Shown: positions 59,661-64,000 of the stretch, piece by piece
Layout: every line of letters starts with the position of its first letter
Numbering within the stretch: position 1 is the first letter of the stretch
Notes under the pieces: generated by a model
The model's input: only the letters and a program-made list of their open reading frames with translations
The model's database searches: none
Told to the model about the DNA's origin: nothing
Assembly (NCBI GenBank): GCA_938008435.1
Contig: CALLKK010000017.1
Location: 146,060-210,059 of the forward strand
DNA: 64,000 nucleotides
Origin: an uncultured Steroidobacter sp.
GTDB lineage: Bacteria; Pseudomonadota; Gammaproteobacteria; Steroidobacterales; Steroidobacteraceae
Direction: 5' to 3'
Made by a program: the position numbers and the translations under genes

Positions 59661-62147
59661 TCAAAGCACTGGCTTGATCCCCCAGATCGTGTCCGCGTAC
59701 TCGCGGATGCTTCTGTCGCTGGAGAAAGGCCCCATGCTCAGGGCATTGATGACCGACTTACGCGTCCACTCTTCTTGGTTGCGGAACAGCTCGTCGACGC
59801 GTGCCTGGGCTGCGGCGTAGGACTCGAAATCCGCCAGCACGAGGAAATGTTCCCCGTCGCTCAGCAGCCGCTCCGTCACGACCTTTGAGTCGAAGATGTT
59901 GTCGGGCGTGAAATGCCCGGAGTCGAGCGTGTCGATCGCGCGCTTGAGCTCGGGGTTCTGCTCCACGACCTGCCGCGGGAAGTAACCGCTCGCGCGCCGC
60001 GCAAGCACCTCTTCCGCGGTCAACCCGAAGATGAAGATGTTGTCCTCGCCGACGGCATCCTTGATTTCGATATTGGCGCCGTCGAGCGTGCCGATCGTGA
60101 GCGCGCCGTTGAGCGCGAGCTTCATGTTGCCGGTGCCGGAGGCTTCCATGCCTGCGGTCGAGATCTGCTGCGACAGATCGGCCGCCGGCATGATCTCCTG
60201 CGCGAGCGATACGTCGTAATCCGGCAGGAAGCACAGCTTGAGCTTGTCGCCGACGCGCGGATCCGAATTGATGACGCGCGCCACGTTGTTGATGAGCTTG
60301 ATGATCGCCTTGGCCATGTGATAGCCGGGCGCCGCCTTGCCGGCGATGATCACGACGCGCGGCACGATGTCCGCGTTCGGATCGTCGAGGATGCGCAGAT
60401 ACCGCGACACGACATAGACAAGATTGAGCAGCTGGCGCTTGTACTCGTGAATGCGCTTGACCTGCACGTCGAACATTGCATCGGGGCTGACCTCGACGTT
60501 GAGCAGATCCTGAATCGTCCGCGCAAGGCGCACCTTGTTGGCGCGCTTGATCTCGCGAAAACGCGCGCGGAATTCCGGATCGTCGGCCGCCCCCTTGAGC
60601 CGTTCGAGCTCTTCGAGATCGTTTTCCCAGCTCGAGCCGAGCTTCTCCGTCAGCAGCGCGGCGAGCCCGGGGTTGGCCTGCTTCAACCAGCGCCGCACGG
60701 CAATGCCGTTCGTGACGTTCGTGAAGCGCTCCGGCCACATCTCCGCAAAGTCGGCGAAGATCGTCTCGCGCATGAGCCGCGAATGGAGCTTCGCGACGCC
60801 GTTCACCTTGTGGCTGCCGACCACGGATAGATACGCCATGCGCACGCGGCGATCGCCCTCCTCGTTGATGAGCGACATGCGCCGGCGCCGATCGAGATCG
60901 TTCGGATACCGTGCGCTCACCATTTCGAGGAAGTCGCGATTGATCTGATAGATGATTTGCAGGTGCCGTGGCAGCAAGCGTTCGAAGAACGACACCGGCC
61001 AGGTTTCGAGCGCCTCGGGCAGCAGCGTGTGATTCGTGTACGAACAGACATTGCGCGTGATCTCCCAGGCGCGCGCCCACTCGATGTCGTAGACATCGAC
61101 GAGCAAGCGCATGAGCTCGACGATCGTGAGCGCCGGATGCGTATCGTTGAGCTGGATCGCCACCGCATCGGCCAGCTCTTCGAGCGGCCGATGCTCGCTC
61201 ATGTGCTGCGCCAGAATGTCTTGGAGCGATGCGCTCACGCAGAAGTACTGCTGCTTGAAGCGCAGCTCCTTGCCCTGCGGCGTCGAGTCGTCCGGATACA
61301 GGACGCGCGAGAGGTTCTTCGCATCCACCTGCTCCTGTACGGCAGCGGCATAGTTGCCCGCATTGAAGGCGTCGATGCGAAACGGCGTGATCGCGCGCCC
61401 CGACCAGAGGCGCAAGTGATTGACCGTCGGGCTGCGATTGCCGGGAATCAGCAGGTCGTACGCGACGGCCCAAACATCGTGCGTGTCCACCCACTCGTAG
61501 CGCACGCGGCCTTTTTCGTCGCGCGTGGCCTGGCAATGCCCGCCGAAGCGCACGCGATAGCGCACGCCGCCGCGGCCGCTCTCCCAGAAGTTCTGAAAGC
61601 CGAGCCACGAGCTCGCTACTTCGCGCTGCGCGCCGTCCTCGCCGATGACTTGCGTGAAGATGCCGTAGTCGTAGCGGATGCCGTAACCCGTCGCGGCGTA
61701 GCCGAGCGTGGCGAGCGAATCGAGAAAGCATGCCGCCAAGCGGCCCAAGCCGCCGTTGCCGAGCCCCGGATCCTCCTCCTCGGCAGCGACGTCTTCGAGA
61801 TCGTGCCCGAACGATTGCAACGCCTCGCGCACCTCGTCCATGAGCCCGTTGTCGAACGAGGAGAGCGCATTGATCAGGCTGCGCCCGAGCAGGAACTCCA
61901 TCGAGAGGTAGCAGACGCGCTTGACGCGTGCGCGCGAGACGCGATTGAGCGTGGCGATCCAGCGCTCGGCAAGCTCCTCGCGCACTGCAATCGCCAACGC
62001 GTCGTAGAAATCGCGACGCGTCGCGCTCTGCACCGGCTTACCGAGCGAACGATGCAGGCGATCGACGATCGCCTCGCGCACGCGGCCGGGCTGGAGCGGG
62101 ACGGAACATCCGATGGGAGACAATGAGGCCATAGGACTTACATCCAT
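59661..62147 (-). CDS. glgP: Glycogen/maltodextrin phosphorylase
   Basis: An 828-residue GT35 phosphorylase releasing glucose-1-phosphate. EEEDPGLGNGGLGRLAACF, the active-site IRYDYGIFTQ, GFQNFWESGR and the PLP region EASGTGNMKLALNGALTIGT (Schiff-base Lys) with DGANIEI are all present. Allosteric sites of the animal enzyme are not expected. The first ATG is used; ATG 62132, five codons in, is an alternative. First gene of the glgP-glgB-glgX-malQ unit. No glgA or glgC in the window. Confidence 0.96.
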   Translation of the reverse strand: MDVSPMASLSPIGCSVPLQPGRVREAIVDRLHRSLGKPVQSATRRDFYDALAIAVREELAERWIATLNRVSRARVKRVCYLSMEFLLGRSLINALSSFDNGLMDEVREALQSFGHDLEDVAAEEEDPGLGNGGLGRLAACFLDSLATLGYAATGYGIRYDYGIFTQVIGEDGAQREVASSWLGFQNFWESGRGGVRYRVRFGGHCQATRDEKGRVRYEWVDTHDVWAVAYDLLIPGNRSPTVNHLRLWSGRAITPFRIDAFNAGNYAAAVQEQVDAKNLSRVLYPDDSTPQGKELRFKQQYFCVSASLQDILAQHMSEHRPLEELADAVAIQLNDTHPALTIVELMRLLVDVYDIEWARAWEITRNVCSYTNHTLLPEALETWPVSFFERLLPRHLQIIYQINRDFLEMVSARYPNDLDRRRRMSLINEEGDRRVRMAYLSVVGSHKVNGVAKLHSRLMRETIFADFAEMWPERFTNVTNGIAVRRWLKQANPGLAALLTEKLGSSWENDLEELERLKGAADDPEFRARFREIKRANKVRLARTIQDLLNVEVSPDAMFDVQVKRIHEYKRQLLNLVYVVSRYLRILDDPNADIVPRVVIIAGKAAPGYHMAKAIIKLINNVARVINSDPRVGDKLKLCFLPDYDVSLAQEIMPAADLSQQISTAGMEASGTGNMKLALNGALTIGTLDGANIEIKDAVGEDNIFIFGLTAEEVLARRASGYFPRQVVEQNPELKRAIDTLDSGHFTPDNIFDSKVVTERLLSDGEHFLVLADFESYAAAQARVDELFRNQEEWTRKSVINALSMGPFSSDRSIREYADTIWGIKPVL

Positions 62148-62274
62148 CTTGCTCAGGCGTGGAGGTTAACGCCTGCGATCGCGCTCGTCGCGTCGACGTA
62201 CGAAGGCGACGTGTAAGAAAGCACCGGGCGTGCGGCCGGCGCCCGTCCGCTTGTGACGCCGAAGGCGCGACGGA

Positions 62275-62907
62275 TTAATTAACGGCGCTCACTCGTTCTT
62301 CGAGGATGCGCCACGAACCCGCCTCGCGGATCAAGACCAGTTCCTTGCGCAACGAGTTCGAGCCGAAGTGCTGGATGAATCTCGCAATGCGGCGGTCGGT
62401 CCCATCCGGCTCGACCCGCAGATCTTCCACCATCGGGGCGGGCACGGGACCGGTGGCGACCTGCTCGCGGCGTTGCTCGAGCCACACGGCGGCGCTGGCC
62501 GTATCGGTCGGCGGCTGGAACCGGGTCGAATACAGCGCAAGCACCGCATCCGCCTCGCGATTTGCCCATGCCTGCGCCCAGCTCGCCACCACTTCTTCCG
62601 GCGAGCGCGCCACGGCGCCCGCCGAGCGGAAATACGACGGCGGCTCATCCAGGCACGTGGTACGGTTTGCGCGGGACGGATTGGGCGGCACATCCGGAAT
62701 CACGAGCCCTTCCGAGCGGTTCGGGGCGGTCAGGCCCTCGGGGATGCGCAGCGGCGGATTGTTCTGTGCAGCGAGGTAGGGCTCGTTAGGGTCGACACAG
62801 GCGCGCTGACGACCGCCGCAGGCCGACAGCAGCACGGCACAGCCCACCGCGACGAGCGCGACCCGCGCGCTGAACGACAATCGGTCCGAGATCGCTGCGA
62901 TATTCAT
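62275..62907 (-). CDS. Lipoprotein with C-terminal NTF2/SnoaL-like domain
   Basis: A 210-residue exported protein. The signal VALVAVGCAVLLSACGG has a lipobox. A Pro/Asn-rich middle (YLAAQNNPPLRIPEGLTAPN) resembles the linker of BamC-type and related lipoproteins, with LRIPEGL often seen in outer-membrane assembly lipoproteins. Residues 105-210 (PEEVVASWAQAWANREADAVLALYS, then KELVLIREAGSWRILEERV) fit a DUF4440/SnoaL-like fold, a pattern common in L,D-transpeptidase or protease accessory proteins. Function unknown. Confidence 0.7.
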   Translation of the reverse strand: MNIAAISDRLSFSARVALVAVGCAVLLSACGGRQRACVDPNEPYLAAQNNPPLRIPEGLTAPNRSEGLVIPDVPPNPSRANRTTCLDEPPSYFRSAGAVARSPEEVVASWAQAWANREADAVLALYSTRFQPPTDTASAAVWLEQRREQVATGPVPAPMVEDLRVEPDGTDRRIARFIQHFGSNSLRKELVLIREAGSWRILEERVSAVN

Positions 62908-63224
62908 GAAAGCTGACTTGAATCCTCGGTTGCAGGGCCGTCCGACGGCGTCGACGATCTAGGCGCGCGCCCGCTCATGCGCTCGTACAGGCATCGAACC
63001 AAAGCGGACTCGCGACCCTACAACCTGTCTGCTGAATAGAACCTATCTCTCAGCGATGACGCCGCGCTCATGACGGTTCGAGATAAGTTCTAGTATCTGC
63101 GCGGGCGGCGCGCGCCGGAGCGGCGGCTAACGTACCGTTGCGGGCCCGGGAAGTCCAGTCCGACACCGGCAGGCGGGCTACCCGCACGCTGCAGCCCGAC
63201 CCGAGGACTGCCAACAACGTCCCG
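62908..63224. other. 317-base intergenic region with an inverted repeat
   Basis: Between the OsmC and lipoprotein genes. It holds AGAACCTATCTC (63038-63049) and GAGATAAGTTCT (63080-63091), inverse complements at 11 of 12 bases across 30 bases. The rest is GC-rich with no coding frame I trust and no RNA family I can name. The long leader could belong to the lipoprotein gene. Confidence 0.5.
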
Positions 63225-63689
63225 TCAGGGCTTGATCGGCTCGACGCGCAGCTCGGTCTTCACCGAACGCGCAATGAAGCACTCCTCATGGGCCCGCTCA
63301 TGCAGACGCGCGAGCTCCGCGTCCGTCGGCGCCGTCCCTGCAAAGATCACCTTCGGCCGCAGCGTCACGACCGTGATGGCGAGCTTGCCCTCCTCGTTCT
63401 TCGCCAGCACGCCGACTGCCGCATCCTCGTATTCCTCGACGACAAACCCGGCCTGGGCCGCAAGCGACAGGAACCACAGCATGTGACAGCTCGCGAGCGA
63501 CGCAACGAACGCCTCTTCGGGATCGACTGCGGCTGGATCGGACAACGGCACCCGCACGACGTGCGGCGAGCTCGATGCAGCCACGACCGCGCCGCCGTCG
63601 AAACGCCACTCGTGCGCACGGCTGTAGCGGTTGTCGGTGAAGACGGCGCCGCTGCGACGCCAGCGAACGGTAGCTAGACAATCGGTCAT
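63225..63689 (-). CDS. OsmC/Ohr-family peroxide-reducing protein
   Basis: A 154-residue OsmC-like protein. The redox pair is Cys68 in SLASCHMLW and Cys137 in HEECFIARSV, the classic OsmC spacing, with Arg/Glu support in the Ala-rich DPEEAFVASLASC helix. It probably reduces organic hydroperoxides in the cytoplasm using lipoylated partners. Start ATG 63689 fits the family; a longer frame upstream is unlikely. About 200 bases separate it from the CRISPR end. Confidence 0.9.
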   Translation of the reverse strand: MTDCLATVRWRRSGAVFTDNRYSRAHEWRFDGGAVVAASSSPHVVRVPLSDPAAVDPEEAFVASLASCHMLWFLSLAAQAGFVVEEYEDAAVGVLAKNEEGKLAITVVTLRPKVIFAGTAPTDAELARLHERAHEECFIARSVKTELRVEPIKP

Positions 63690-63865
63690 GAGACGCTCGG
63701 CAGCGAGGTGGTCGGTGTATCGCGATGCGCGCGTCGGTCGCCCCAACGCGTCGACATTGCAACCGTCACTTTACCGGACTTATCTGCCGCGCGGCACCCC
63801 AGTTGCCAGCGAAGCATGGTGAAGGCCGTAGCGCCAGTTGCGGAATCCGCGGACTGGAGAGCCGT

Positions 63866-63886
63866 GAGTTACACACTGTGTAACTC
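63866..63886. repeat. Perfect palindrome beside the CRISPR array
   Basis: GAGTTACACA-C-TGTGTAACTC, ten-base arms around one central base, ends four bases before the terminal CRISPR repeat. No T-run follows, so it is not an intrinsic terminator for plus transcription. It could be an operator or the array's trailer hairpin. Confidence 0.7.
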
Positions 63887-63890
63887 GACT

Positions 63891-64000
63891 GCACCAACGA
63901 GGCCACGCCGATTAGCTGTGGAGATCGCACTAGGCAAAGCCATGGTGGTTACGAAAGCTCAGGAGCTTCAACGAGGCCACAGCGATTAGCTGTGGAGATC
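63891..64000 (-). CRISPR. Trailer end of a CRISPR array (36-nt repeats), continuing beyond the window
   Basis: Two 36-nt units, 63891-63926 and 63965-64000, flank a 38-nt unique spacer (63927-63964). They agree at 32 of 36 positions. The right unit has the intact stem CCACAGC-GATTA-GCTGTGG; the left unit has CCACGCC, breaking the stem, and also differs in the handle (GCACC against GCTTC), as terminal degenerate repeats do. Read on the minus strand the repeat starts GATCTCCACAGC and ends GTTGAAGC, the usual ATTGAAAC-like 3' end that becomes the crRNA tag in type I and III systems. The leader should therefore be to the right. No cas gene is in the window. Confidence 0.85.

Noticed and set aside
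62960..63000. GGTTCGATGCC on the minus strand as a tRNA T-arm
   Set aside because: The flanks do not pair into a T stem, and no anticodon or D arm is found upstream.
63090..63200. CCGCAACGGTA on the minus strand, reminiscent of a cobalamin riboswitch core
   Set aside because: The other conserved elements (AATCC-type bulge, GGATACC-type 3' part, B12 box) are missing or out of order, and the downstream gene has no B12 link.

Overview
The window is high-GC (roughly 65 percent by eye), densely coded chromosomal DNA of a gammaproteobacterium. Indicators are the tamA-tamB pair, lptM, a DinB-type polymerase, and the block polA - small RNA - engB - cytochrome c4 - dsbA, which has the same order as the Pseudomonas polA/ersA/engB/cc4/dsbA region. 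The N-acylornithine carbamoyltransferase arginine pathway and the GEMM riboswitches suggest a lineage near Xanthomonadales/Nevskiales/Steroidobacterales. That placement is inference. I see no rRNA, tRNA, insertion sequence or prophage.

Layout. 1-10.3 kb: the 3' end of dinB, an unknown gene, a solitary flhC-like activator, nudC, an NRDE/TANGO2 protein, tamA-tamB (outer-membrane assembly) and a Nudix hydrolase. 10.4-20.2 kb: rarD, then an arginine regulon argR-argG-(P-loop protein)-argC-argD-argF'-argB-argH, headed by an ARG box. The carbamoyltransferase is of the N-acylornithine type and carries SOTCase-like specificity residues. No N-acylglutamate synthase is recognisable, and an unknown DUF1611-like P-loop protein sits inside the operon. 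20.3-28.1 kb: a hotdog thioesterase, lptM-polA (polA with an eroded proofreading site), a small beta-barrel, a probable sigma-E-driven small RNA at the ErsA locus, engB, cytochrome c4, a lipid-anchored dsbA and corA.

28.2-36.1 kb: a NYN/LOTUS protein, an endonuclease/phosphatase-family protein, a GNAT-like protein, then a compact signalling operon: a CheA-like membrane kinase without a CheW domain, a CheY-like regulator, a CheX-like phosphatase and a receiver-TM-repeat-TonB fusion. A paralogue of that fusion lies at 51.1-53.0 kb. 36.1-50.8 kb is almost all on the minus strand. It holds a nucleotide-transporter-like MFS protein, an M16 protease pair and two repetitive secreted He_PIG/FN3 proteins. 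Three c-di-GMP-I (GEMM) riboswitches precede the He_PIG genes, two in tandem before one gene and one before the other. Just upstream is a REC-PAS-GAF-HD-GYP protein, so c-di-GMP turnover and c-di-GMP-sensing RNAs lie side by side. A Tat-exported aldo/keto reductase, a response regulator and oligopeptidase B follow.

53.1-62.2 kb: a glycogen-use operon on the minus strand, glgP-glgB-glgX-malQ. 62.3-63.7 kb: a lipoprotein and an OsmC protein. The last 110 bases are the trailer end of a CRISPR array (36-nt repeats, one 38-nt spacer visible) that runs off the right edge.

The strongest leads are the c-di-GMP riboswitch/surface-protein locus, the arginine operon with a candidate non-canonical N-acylglutamate synthase, the sigma-E small RNA, and the CRISPR array end.
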